From NCBI GenBank assembly GCA_964544305.1, contig CAZJAZ010000001.1:94748-158747 (forward strand): a DNA stretch of 64,000 nucleotides, in the 5' to 3' direction. The DNA comes from JAFDWI01 sp964544305 (GTDB lineage Bacteria > Actinomycetota > Acidimicrobiia > Acidimicrobiales > Iamiaceae). A program made the translations under genes and the position numbers. Position 1 is the first letter of the stretch, and each line of letters opens with the position of its first letter. Shown here piece by piece: positions 42,881-50,386 of this stretch. The notes beneath the pieces were generated by a model that saw only the letters and a list, made by a program, of their open reading frames with translations, ran no database searches and had not been told where the DNA came from.

Positions 42881-44620
42881 TTAGAGATACTGTCCGGTCG
42901 CTACCCGCTCAATGGCGCGGCCGCCGTCACCTTTCGCTGCAGCATCGCGAGACACAAGTGTACGTACATACACGATGCGCTCGCCTTTCTTCCCCGAGAT
43001 TTTTGCCCAATCATCAGGATTTGTCGTGTTGGGAAGGTCTTCGTGTTCTTTATATTCCTGATGGATCGATGCAATGAGGTCTTCGGATCGCAAGCCTCGC
43101 GGTCCGCCCGCGATTACCCGCTTGATCGCGAGCTTCTTCGCGCGCCGCACAATGTTCTCAATCATGGCGCCTGACGCAAAGTCTTTGAAGTACATAACTT
43201 CTTTGTCACCGTTGGCGTAGGTGACTTCAAGAAAACGGTTTGATTCATCGGTACGATACATCTCTGCAACCGTGTCTTCGATCAGAGCAGCGATGGCTCG
43301 ATCCCGGTCTCCCCCACCTGCTTGCTCAACAAGATCATCACTCAGTGGTAAACTTGCGTTCAGATAGCGGGCAAAGATTTGTGCGGCCGCCTGCGCGTCT
43401 GGCCGTTCGATCTTGATCTTCACATCAAGGCGACCGGGACGCAAGATTGCGGGATCGATCAAATCTTCCCTGTTCGAGGCACCAATTACGATGACATTGC
43501 GCAGTGTTTCCACCCCGTCAATTTCAGCGAGGAGCTGCGGCACGATCGTTGACTCCATGTCCGAAGAAATGCCAGTACCGCGAGTGCGAAACATCGAGTC
43601 CATCTCGTCAAAGAAAACAATGACAGGCCAGCCTTCTTCAGATTTCTCTCGCGCACGCTGAAACACCAACCGAATTTGTCGCTCAGTTTCGCCAACATAC
43701 TTATTGAGCAATTCTGGGCCTTTGATGTTGAGGAAATAGCTTCGGGCAGTGTCGTCGCCGGAGACTTGCGCCACCTTCTTGGCAAGTGAGTTCGCAACCG
43801 CTTTGGCAATTAGTGTCTTGCCACACCCTGGCGGGCCGTACAACAAAATCCCTTTGGGGGCGGGCAGATCATGTTCCGCGTACAAGTCGGCGTGCAGGAA
43901 CGGCAGCTCGACGGCGTCCGCGATCTGTTCAATCTGTTCGTCAAGTCCACCCACATCTTGATAGGTGATGTCGGGAACTTCCTCAAGAACCAATTGTTCG
44001 ACATCGGGACGCGGGAGTCGTTCCAAAAGCAAACCAGATCGGCTGTCCATTCTCAGATTGTCTCCCGCTCGCAGCTTCACGTCGCTGAGGGACGGTGCGA
44101 TTGCGACCACTCGTTCTTCATCTGCCCGAGCGGCAATCAACGCCCGGTCACCGGCCAAATATTCCTTAAAGGTGACGACTTCACCCTGGATTTCAGCACC
44201 GCGCGCCATCACAACATTCAGCGAGTCATTGAGGACGACTTCGCACCCAACTTTGAGCTCGTCTTCAATGTCAGGAGCAACCGCGACTCGCATCTTGCGA
44301 CCACCAGACACGACATCGACGGTTCCATCATCGTTCTTGCCACACAACGTGCCGTAGGCAGCAGGCGGCTGCGTCAGTTTGTCGACTTCTTCGCGTAACG
44401 ACGCAATATGGTCTCGCGCTTCGCGCAATGTGAACGTGAGCTTCTCGTTCTGTGACACGGCACTTGCTAATTGCCCGCGCGTCTCAATGAGCCGCTCCTC
44501 AAGGGCATGAATGCGTTTGGGTTCATCCGCGAGTCGACGACGCAACTGGCGAATCTCTCCATCAAGATCATCGTCGGGACGATCGCCATCTTCTGGTTCG
44601 TTGGCAGCGATTCGAATCAC
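42881..44620 (-). CDS. arc: Proteasome-associated AAA+ unfoldase Arc/Mpa
   Basis: 579 residues as marked from GTG 44620. It has an N-terminal coiled coil (residues ~20-75, EIRQLRRRLADEPKRIHALEE), two OB domains, and one AAA+ module with GPPGCGKT near residue 264 and FFDEMDS. The C-terminus ends GQYL, the Tyr-penultimate tail that docks into the PrcA ring. The start is uncertain: GGAGGTGAT lies across the GTG, which would place a natural start at ATC 44611 instead. The gene is the first of the proteasome operon. Confidence 0.96.
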   Translation of the reverse strand: MIRIAANEPEDGDRPDDDLDGEIRQLRRRLADEPKRIHALEERLIETRGQLASAVSQNEKLTFTLREARDHIASLREEVDKLTQPPAAYGTLCGKNDDGTVDVVSGGRKMRVAVAPDIEDELKVGCEVVLNDSLNVVMARGAEIQGEVVTFKEYLAGDRALIAARADEERVVAIAPSLSDVKLRAGDNLRMDSRSGLLLERLPRPDVEQLVLEEVPDITYQDVGGLDEQIEQIADAVELPFLHADLYAEHDLPAPKGILLYGPPGCGKTLIAKAVANSLAKKVAQVSGDDTARSYFLNIKGPELLNKYVGETERQIRLVFQRAREKSEEGWPVIVFFDEMDSMFRTRGTGISSDMESTIVPQLLAEIDGVETLRNVIVIGASNREDLIDPAILRPGRLDVKIKIERPDAQAAAQIFARYLNASLPLSDDLVEQAGGGDRDRAIAALIEDTVAEMYRTDESNRFLEVTYANGDKEVMYFKDFASGAMIENIVRRAKKLAIKRVIAGGPRGLRSEDLIASIHQEYKEHEDLPNTTNPDDWAKISGKKGERIVYVRTLVSRDAAAKGDGGRAIERVATGQYL

Positions 44621-44624
44621 CTCC
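44616..44624 (-). promoter_or_regulatory. Strong Shine-Dalgarno sequence overlapping the annotated arc start
   Basis: On the minus strand GGAGGTGAT is a nine-base match to the anti-Shine-Dalgarno end of 16S rRNA. The only normal start codon in frame (GTG 44620) lies inside it, with no spacer. The natural spacing of 8 nt from GGAGG points to an in-frame ATC at 44611-44609. No ATG, GTG or TTG is found at a suitable distance. Confidence 0.6.
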
Positions 44625-44840
44625 AGTGAAAGTCAATGTGCCGGAAAAACCCGGCCCACGTGTGACCCTACCGTGTGGGAAGCAGACTTCTCGCGCATAG
44701 TTCGCGAGTTAAAGGTCGTTCGGTGACTCTTGGCACATGCGCGCGAATAGTGAACCGGGTACGGCGCGATCTAACGTGAAAGGGCGGTGTGATGCACCGC
44801 AACCATTTCATCGTCGACGACTTGAGGCTGGCACACAACT

Positions 44841-45077
44841 ATGAAGGTCTGGATCGATCAGGATCTTTGCACAGGAGATGGACTCTGCGAAGAGATCTGC
44901 CCTGATGTGTTCGTACTGCTCGACGACGGGCTCGCCTATGTCAAACAAGACGGCACGCCCTTAAACGACCCCGGTGGCGCCGCCGGTCAAGCTGATGTCC
45001 CCGATGGTCTTGAAGAAGCGGTGAACGAGGCCGCCGAAGAGTGCCCTGGGGAATGTATCTTCATCGTTGAAGACTAA
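44841..45077 (+). CDS. Ferredoxin, Asp-containing [4Fe-4S] type
   Basis: 78 residues. The cluster motif is CTGDGLCEEICP (residues 10-21) with a late CP at about residue 69. Its spacing is C-x2-D-x2-C-x3-CP, in which the usual second Cys is Asp. Pyrococcus furiosus ferredoxin has the same C-x2-D pattern (with IDQD-like start), and its Asp coordinates the fourth iron. So this protein probably holds a [4Fe-4S] cluster with Asp, or a [3Fe-4S] cluster. The partner enzyme (perhaps a cytochrome P450 or oxidoreductase) is not nearby. It is the lone + strand gene between two minus-strand runs, after a 220-bp divergent gap with arc. Confidence 0.9.
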   Translation: MKVWIDQDLCTGDGLCEEICPDVFVLLDDGLAYVKQDGTPLNDPGGAAGQADVPDGLEEAVNEAAEECPGECIFIVED

Positions 45078-45090
45078 ATAGTCGGGCGAA

Positions 45091-45915
45091 TTACGCCTCG
45101 TCAATCGATGCGGCCGACGATATTGGCGTCGTACCACCGAGCCAACGCGCATGGGTGAGAAATGCGGTGTGCGCGACCATCCGATGATCAGGCCGCACCG
45201 CTTGACCATCAATGTGCCAGGTTCGTTGGAGAACTTCAAGCGTTTCAGCAAACCGAAAACGATGCGCGCCTAAAGTTTCTCGCAATTGAACGGCCTGAGT
45301 TATTGAAGGTGTATAGGCCACGAAGATTCCGCCGGGACGTAGCGCCTTCGCTGCGTGGGGAACCACCTGCCAGGGTTCTGGAAGATCAAGCACGACTCGA
45401 TCGAGCTCAACCTCGTCGATTCCTTCGTAACAGTCACGCAACTCAACTCGATACCGGCGAAGTGCTGCATCACCTAAGAACGAGGCAACATTCCGGCGAG
45501 CGGTCGTTGCAAAATTGTCTCGGATTTCGTACCCCACTACATCGGCTCCAGCACGGAGCATCGTCATTGACAACGCCCCAGATCCTACGCCTGATTCAAG
45601 CACGCGCATTCCTGGTCCGATATCGGCCAACATCAAAATTGGGCCCAAATCTTTGGGGTAGATCACTTGGGCGCCCCGTGGCATCTTCAACACGAAATCA
45701 GACAATGTGGGCCGAATTGCGGTGTACGTACCACCTAACGATGAAGTGCGTACGACACCTTCAGGCTCACCAATAATTACATCGTGTTGCAGGACTCCCG
45801 AATGCGAATGAAATTCGCCACCACTCTCGAGTACGACGAGGTAGCGACGATGTTTTGTGTCAATCAACATGACGCGTTCACCCAGAGCAAACACGTTCTC
45901 ACTCTGCACGGTCAT
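45091..45915 (-). CDS. trmI: tRNA (adenine-58-N1)-methyltransferase
   Basis: 274 residues from ATG 45915. The N-terminal beta domain (GERVMLIDTKHRRYLVVLE) and the SAM site MRVLESGVGSGALSMTMLRAG are those of TrmI. YEIRDNFATTARRNV and VVLDLPEPW contain further cofactor and catalytic residues. It methylates A58 in tRNA T loops, as shown for Mycobacterium and Thermus homologs. In Mycobacterium it lies next to the proteasome genes as it does here, with only the ferredoxin between. It overlaps the preceding small gene by 4 nt. Confidence 0.95.
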   Translation of the reverse strand: MTVQSENVFALGERVMLIDTKHRRYLVVLESGGEFHSHSGVLQHDVIIGEPEGVVRTSSLGGTYTAIRPTLSDFVLKMPRGAQVIYPKDLGPILMLADIGPGMRVLESGVGSGALSMTMLRAGADVVGYEIRDNFATTARRNVASFLGDAALRRYRVELRDCYEGIDEVELDRVVLDLPEPWQVVPHAAKALRPGGIFVAYTPSITQAVQLRETLGAHRFRFAETLEVLQRTWHIDGQAVRPDHRMVAHTAFLTHARWLGGTTPISSAASIDEA

Positions 45916-46169
45916 GCCTTCGCGGCGCGTCGCTTCGCCCGTCGACCTTTCGCCTTCTTTGCTTGACCGACGGTCACCGTATCGTGTTCGATCGTCACCG
46001 ATTCACCCGGTTTCAACTCGGCTCGGTACACGACATCATCGCTTCGTTTTGCAAAGCGCACCAACATGCGCACGCCAAAGGCACCGACCGCGACAACTCC
46101 CCACGGTCCTGGCCGGCCGTCCATGAAGCGTCTGAACGCAACTTTTTGGAGTCGGGCAATCAAATACAC
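45912..46169 (-). CDS. Small basic protein upstream of trmI
   Basis: About 85 residues from GTG 46169, which lies one base past the TGA of the upstream gene and follows GGA by 6 nt. The middle is weakly hydrophobic (GPWGVVAVGAFGVRMLVRFA). A strand-rich part (VYRAELKPGESVTIEHDTVT) follows. The C-terminus is a run of Lys, Arg and Ala. No family was recognised. The stop overlaps the trmI start, so it is in the same operon. Confidence 0.65.
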   Translation of the reverse strand: MYLIARLQKVAFRRFMDGRPGPWGVVAVGAFGVRMLVRFAKRSDDVVYRAELKPGESVTIEHDTVTVGQAKKAKGRRAKRRAAKA

Positions 46170-46170
46170 G

Positions 46171-46389
46171 TCAGATCCGTCGCACTTCCACGATTGTGGT
46201 TTTCTTTCGACCCTTACTTCTGCCGAGGAGAAAGACACCAAGTACCACTGCCGTTGCGATCACTGCACCAACCGTCATCGCGGTGTTCTTCGCCGCTTCC
46301 GTGGTCGAGTCCACTTCGCCTTGCAGCTCTTTGAACTTCGATCGAATGTCGTCCGGGGTAATCTTTGCATTCGGGTTTGACACGGTCAT
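46171..46389 (-). CDS. Small membrane protein, DUF3618-like
   Basis: 72 residues from an ATG that overlaps the preceding stop (ATGA). A charged, helical N-terminal part (DDIRSKFKELQGEVDSTTEAA) precedes one membrane helix (AVIATAVVLGVFLLG) and a basic end (RSKGRKK). It is like the small actinobacterial DUF3618-type proteins. Function unknown. It forms an operon of small membrane proteins leading to trmI. Confidence 0.7.
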   Translation of the reverse strand: MTVSNPNAKITPDDIRSKFKELQGEVDSTTEAAKNTAMTVGAVIATAVVLGVFLLGRSKGRKKTTIVEVRRI

Positions 46390-46706
46390 GCACTCCGTTC
46401 TTTCTTATTTGCAATGGCCCGCACCGAAAGGCCAACGAGAATTGCAGCGACGACGAGGGTGACCAAATACGGCACCCAACTCAGATGATCAGCAAAGTGC
46501 ACATCTGTCTCTGTCTGAAAAAATCGCAATACTCCAAGCAAGATCATAATGACCGCGATGCCACCAATCGTGGCGGCGGCAAGGCCATACAAGATGAACT
46601 TTCCTAGGCCCTTGAGCGGGTCGATCGTTTCTTGAATCGCGTACGACTTTGTGAGTTTGACTAAGTCGCCGAGCTGTTGTTGGGGGCTCGATTCATCTTT
46701 GGCCAT
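46386..46706 (-). CDS. Small two-helix membrane protein (Phage_holin_3_6/DUF1469-like)
   Basis: 106 residues from ATG 46706. Two hydrophobic helices (ILYGLAAATIGGIAVIMILLGVL and SWVPYLVTLVVAAILVGLSV) flank a short extracellular loop. The arrangement matches the family sometimes called holin superfamily III, common as a chromosomal protein in actinobacteria. No phage genes are near, so the holin name is not a functional claim. It is preceded by an acidic, Gln-rich start and followed at once by the next gene. Confidence 0.75.
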   Translation of the reverse strand: MAKDESSPQQQLGDLVKLTKSYAIQETIDPLKGLGKFILYGLAAATIGGIAVIMILLGVLRFFQTETDVHFADHLSWVPYLVTLVVAAILVGLSVRAIANKKERSA

Positions 46707-46775
46707 GAGGTTCCTTTTGGAATGGGGTCAAACGATCGCTCCTATCGTGCCATCTCAAGGGGCTTCGATGTGGCA

Positions 46776-48170
46776 TCAACGGGGTTCAAGTGACGAAAGA
46801 CGCAGATGTTCAGATGATCCGACAAGCGCATTTGCAAGGTCATCTTGGATGCGTAACAAATCGGGGGTCACAAGTTGGCCGTTTGCAATGTAACTAAATG
46901 TCAGGGTATCGCCGCTCTTGGAGTCGGCGAATCCCGATAAAGCGGTTACATCATTGAGCGTGCCCGTTTTGGCTCGTATCCTGCCCTTGAGATTGGGGGC
47001 AGTGAATCGTTTTGCAAGGGTTCCCGTGCGTCCTCCCACCGCGAGACCACGAACGAGTGCAGCACCCGAATGGGTACGTTCAAGAAGCCCTCCGATCACC
47101 GCGCAACTCACCCGACCATCACGGTCAAGGCCTGAACCATCACGCATGACGAGCCCAGTAATGGGGAGCCCCAAGTCTCCGACGGCACTTCGCATCACCG
47201 CGAGTCCCGCATGTGTCGATCCTGCATCACCTTTGACCTTTCCAATTTCTTTGACAAGCAATTCGGCGATCTGATTGTCACTGCGAGAGAGCATTTGCTC
47301 CACGATGAATGCCAACGTCGGCGACTGAATTGACGCCACGATCGGCGCAGTCTTGTCTGCGATTCCTTCGGTTGGCGCCCCATCAATTGTGATGCCTCGT
47401 TGACGAAGAAGGTCAGCGAATACTTGTGCCGCGTGAACTGCGGGATCATCTGCAGCTTGCAGTGCCCACAAATTGTCTTCGCTGAAGGTGTCAGGAAATT
47501 CCGTAAATGATTGATTCACTTCAAGTGCGCTGAGCGGTCCAAGCTGATGCTGTTCTAGGTACCGCCCCGGCCACCATGGCACGATGCGTTGTTGGTCATA
47601 ACGCGACTCGTCTCCCACAACTGAGCCCTTCACGCGACGGATGCCGGCGGCTACTACTTTGTCGGCAAGGCTCTCAAGCGATGTCGCAGCGGGCACGGGC
47701 TTACCAAAGTGCGCACGATACGCGTCGGTAAACAAGACCGGATCTCCTCCGCCTATGAGATACAAGTTGCCTTTGACGACACCTTGTTCCGCGGCGTCTC
47801 CAGCCACTTTGGTGACATAACGGTGATTTGCCCCCAACAGGTCGAGCGCAATTTGTGCAGTAATGAGTTTTTGGTTCGACGCGGGGGCAAGAGCAAGGTC
47901 TGGGTCGTGCGCAAACAGCGAGCGCCCCGTTGCGTCGACAGTCAGACACGTGTTGTCGGGACTCTGCGCCACAACATCTTCGAGCGAGCGACGCAATGCG
48001 GGCTCACGGGCAGTTTGCAACACGAGCGACGGCACACGACGCGCACTCAAGACTGGCGTTGCCGGCAACGCCGAAGTTGCCTCTGCTTGACTGGGCACCG
48101 ACACAAGACTTGTTGCAGCCAGCATCGAACCAACGACAACCAGGGTGAGCCCTTTACGTCGCGATGTCAT
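46776..48170 (-). CDS. dacB: D-alanyl-D-alanine carboxypeptidase/endopeptidase (PBP4 type)
   Basis: 464 residues from ATG 48170. A basic N-terminus and hydrophobic segment (LTLVVVGSMLAATSLVSV) ending in an Ala-rich cleavage region give a signal peptide. The active-site motifs of class C penicillin-binding proteins are ASNQK (SxxK), RSDN (SxN) and AKTGT (KTG). It trims peptidoglycan stem peptides outside the membrane. Its start lies 17 bases inside the end of the upstream acyl-CoA synthetase gene. Chromosomal neighbours give no further hint. Confidence 0.93.
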   Translation of the reverse strand: MTSRRKGLTLVVVGSMLAATSLVSVPSQAEATSALPATPVLSARRVPSLVLQTAREPALRRSLEDVVAQSPDNTCLTVDATGRSLFAHDPDLALAPASNQKLITAQIALDLLGANHRYVTKVAGDAAEQGVVKGNLYLIGGGDPVLFTDAYRAHFGKPVPAATSLESLADKVVAAGIRRVKGSVVGDESRYDQQRIVPWWPGRYLEQHQLGPLSALEVNQSFTEFPDTFSEDNLWALQAADDPAVHAAQVFADLLRQRGITIDGAPTEGIADKTAPIVASIQSPTLAFIVEQMLSRSDNQIAELLVKEIGKVKGDAGSTHAGLAVMRSAVGDLGLPITGLVMRDGSGLDRDGRVSCAVIGGLLERTHSGAALVRGLAVGGRTGTLAKRFTAPNLKGRIRAKTGTLNDVTALSGFADSKSGDTLTFSYIANGQLVTPDLLRIQDDLANALVGSSEHLRLSSLEPR

Positions 48171-49629
48171 GAATCTGCCGGAACCTGGCGTAGCGCCAAA
48201 GGTGCTCAAGGGCTCGAACCGCCCGCTGGGCACTCGGGTAACACAACACGCCGTTCTCGCGAAGCGTTGCAACTCCGGCATTGCATGGATCCGCAATTGC
48301 CAGTTCGGTCACGCACAGAACGGGCTTGCCTGTCGTTCGAGACACTTCAACTGCCGCTTGGGCATAGCGGGCGTCTTGGCGTTCGTGAAAGGCGACGATG
48401 CGCTCCAAGCCATGGTCTGGATAAAAACCGCCTTCGCGTTCCAGCCTCGCCTGATTCGCCTGTATGCCAAGGCCCAAGTAGATCACGGCATCAACGTCCT
48501 CGTGCGACGCGATTGCTTCTAACACCTCTGGGATCGTGTCACGGGTTTCACCGCCGGCGAGATCAACAGGATTATTGCGACTCCAACGGGAGGGAAGTTT
48601 GCTATTCAGCGTGTCAAACAAATCAGCGGGCAACTCGGTGAGCTCAAGGATCCCACCACGTGTAATGGCATCGGCAGTCAACACGCCCCAGCCCCCCGCG
48701 GTCGTCATGACGACCGTTCGCGGGCCACGTGGGAGCGGCTGCGTGGCAAATGTCGCCGCCGCATCAAATGCTTCATCAACGGTTGTTGCACGCGTCACAC
48801 CGGCTTGACGACACGCGCCATCAAAGACGCGATCGTTGCTCGCAAGAGAACCGGTGTGGCTCGCGGCTGCCCGTTGGCCGCCCTCCGTTGACCCTCCTTT
48901 GATAACGACAAGCGGTTGGCGTGCAGTAACCCGCACGGCTGTATCAAAGAAGCCTCGACCGTCAGGGAGCCCTTCGAGATATGCCAGCGAAACTCGAGTC
49001 GCATCATCCTGCGCGAAATAATCCAAATAATCGTCCACGCCGAGCATCGCCGCGTTTCCAGCGCTGATCGCACGTGAGATCCCGACGCCACTTTGGCGTG
49101 CCAGATTCATGAACGATGACACCAAGTTCCCGGACTGGCTTGCCACCGCGATGCGTCCCTCCGGCGGATACGGGGCAACAATTTGGGCGCATAACGAAAC
49201 GGGAGTCGAAACCACGCCTTGACCATTCGGTCCGGCAATAACCATGCCCAAGCGTTGTGCATGTGCCACGAGTTGCGCCTCTGCGTCACGGCCGGCCTCA
49301 CCAGCCTCGCCGTAGCCGGCTGAAGTGATGAATGCGGCCCGAACCCCTTTGGCTGCGCATTGTTCGAGGAGTTCGAGGTTCACGCTCGCCGGGGTACAAA
49401 CAAAAACAAGATCGACCGCGCCTTTGGGCAAATCCGCGACATCGGTAAGCGTCGGGACACCGAGTACTTCTGCGCCTTCGCGATTGGTCGCGTAGATCGC
49501 TCCTTTGTAGCCCGCACTCAGCACATTGTGCAGGCTGACAAATCCAAACTTTCCCGGGTGTGTGGACGCGCCCGCAATGAGCACGCCAGCAGGTTCAAAC
49601 AACGGTTGAAGGCGGTGGGTGGCGCTCAT
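48154..49629 (-). CDS. ADP-forming acyl-CoA synthetase, CoA-binding/ligase (alpha) subunit
   Basis: 491 residues. The first ~130 are a CoA-binding Rossmann domain (ASTHPGKFGFVSLHNVL). The rest is a ligase-CoA domain with the phosphohistidine in AAASHTGSLASND near residue 260, which accepts the acyl-phosphate group in ADP-forming acetyl-CoA synthetases. It works with the ATP-grasp chain encoded upstream, which overlaps it by 4 nt (ATGA). The pair makes acyl-CoA and ADP/ATP reversibly. Acetate or a branched acid are possible substrates. Pat-type GNAT fusion, common in such proteins, is absent. Confidence 0.9.
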   Translation of the reverse strand: MSATHRLQPLFEPAGVLIAGASTHPGKFGFVSLHNVLSAGYKGAIYATNREGAEVLGVPTLTDVADLPKGAVDLVFVCTPASVNLELLEQCAAKGVRAAFITSAGYGEAGEAGRDAEAQLVAHAQRLGMVIAGPNGQGVVSTPVSLCAQIVAPYPPEGRIAVASQSGNLVSSFMNLARQSGVGISRAISAGNAAMLGVDDYLDYFAQDDATRVSLAYLEGLPDGRGFFDTAVRVTARQPLVVIKGGSTEGGQRAAASHTGSLASNDRVFDGACRQAGVTRATTVDEAFDAAATFATQPLPRGPRTVVMTTAGGWGVLTADAITRGGILELTELPADLFDTLNSKLPSRWSRNNPVDLAGGETRDTIPEVLEAIASHEDVDAVIYLGLGIQANQARLEREGGFYPDHGLERIVAFHERQDARYAQAAVEVSRTTGKPVLCVTELAIADPCNAGVATLRENGVLCYPSAQRAVRALEHLWRYARFRQIHDIAT

Positions 49630-50288
49630 GCGATCACTTCCACCAACGCATCGACCGCAACAGGTTGACCATCCACCACAATGAGTGGATTCACATCGAC
49701 CGAAACGACCTCGTCGTGTTCACCAATCATGGTGGAAAGCGCAGTCAAGATTGACGCCATTGTTTCACGGTTCACCTCAGGTTCACCTCGAAGCGGAGCG
49801 AGCAACTGTTGATTCGCCAATGCATGCAGCATCTCGTGTGCATCAATCATCTGAAGCGGGGCAAGACCGATCGCGACGTCACCAAGCGCTTCGGCGAGAA
49901 CCCCACCAATTCCCACCAAGACGGTTGGGCCAAACTGCGCGTCACGTTGGACACCAACGATCAGTTCACGCAATCCGCGAACCATTGGGGCAATCAGCAC
50001 CTCAACATCTCCGTCGTCGGCGACGGCCGCATCCAGCAGGTCTTGTGCCGCCCGTTCGACTTCGTCCGCCGAATTCAGGTTCAATCGAACCAACCCACGT
50101 TCGGTCTTGTGAGCGATCTTGTCTCCACTGAGCTTTGCAACAACAGGAAACCCAATTTCTTGTGCTGCGACGCCCGCTTGGCTGGCATCGGGGGCGAGGC
50201 GCTCTTCGAGAAATGGAATGCCATACGTCGAAAGGAGTGCTTTCGACGCGGCTTCCGAAAGTGTTCGAGTTTTGATCGTGACTGGCAC
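49626..50288 (-). CDS. ADP-forming acyl-CoA synthetase, ATP-grasp (beta) subunit
   Basis: About 220 residues from GTG 50288 (an upstream extension of 36 codons has no similarity). The ATP-grasp_5 pattern is TLSEAASKALLSTYGIPFLE, then FPVVAKLSGDKIAHKTERG with the conserved His that takes the phosphate, then VDVNPLIVV. It activates the acid with ATP via the alpha chain phosphohistidine. It is divergent from transketolase, with 98 bases between starts. The ribosome site is weak. Confidence 0.87.
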   Translation of the reverse strand: MPVTIKTRTLSEAASKALLSTYGIPFLEERLAPDASQAGVAAQEIGFPVVAKLSGDKIAHKTERGLVRLNLNSADEVERAAQDLLDAAVADDGDVEVLIAPMVRGLRELIVGVQRDAQFGPTVLVGIGGVLAEALGDVAIGLAPLQMIDAHEMLHALANQQLLAPLRGEPEVNRETMASILTALSTMIGEHDEVVSVDVNPLIVVDGQPVAVDALVEVIA

Positions 50289-50386
50289 GCCGAGTGAGCC
50301 TATCTGCCCAGCCGACGGGGACGCTTGCTTGCCGTGTCGGGTAGGTTGAAAGCACCTGCGTTCCTCACATCCCCCGGAGTTACCGA

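Noticed and set aside
46386..46706. Prophage holin
   Set aside because: The fold is a common chromosomal two-helix membrane protein in actinobacteria; no phage genes are near.
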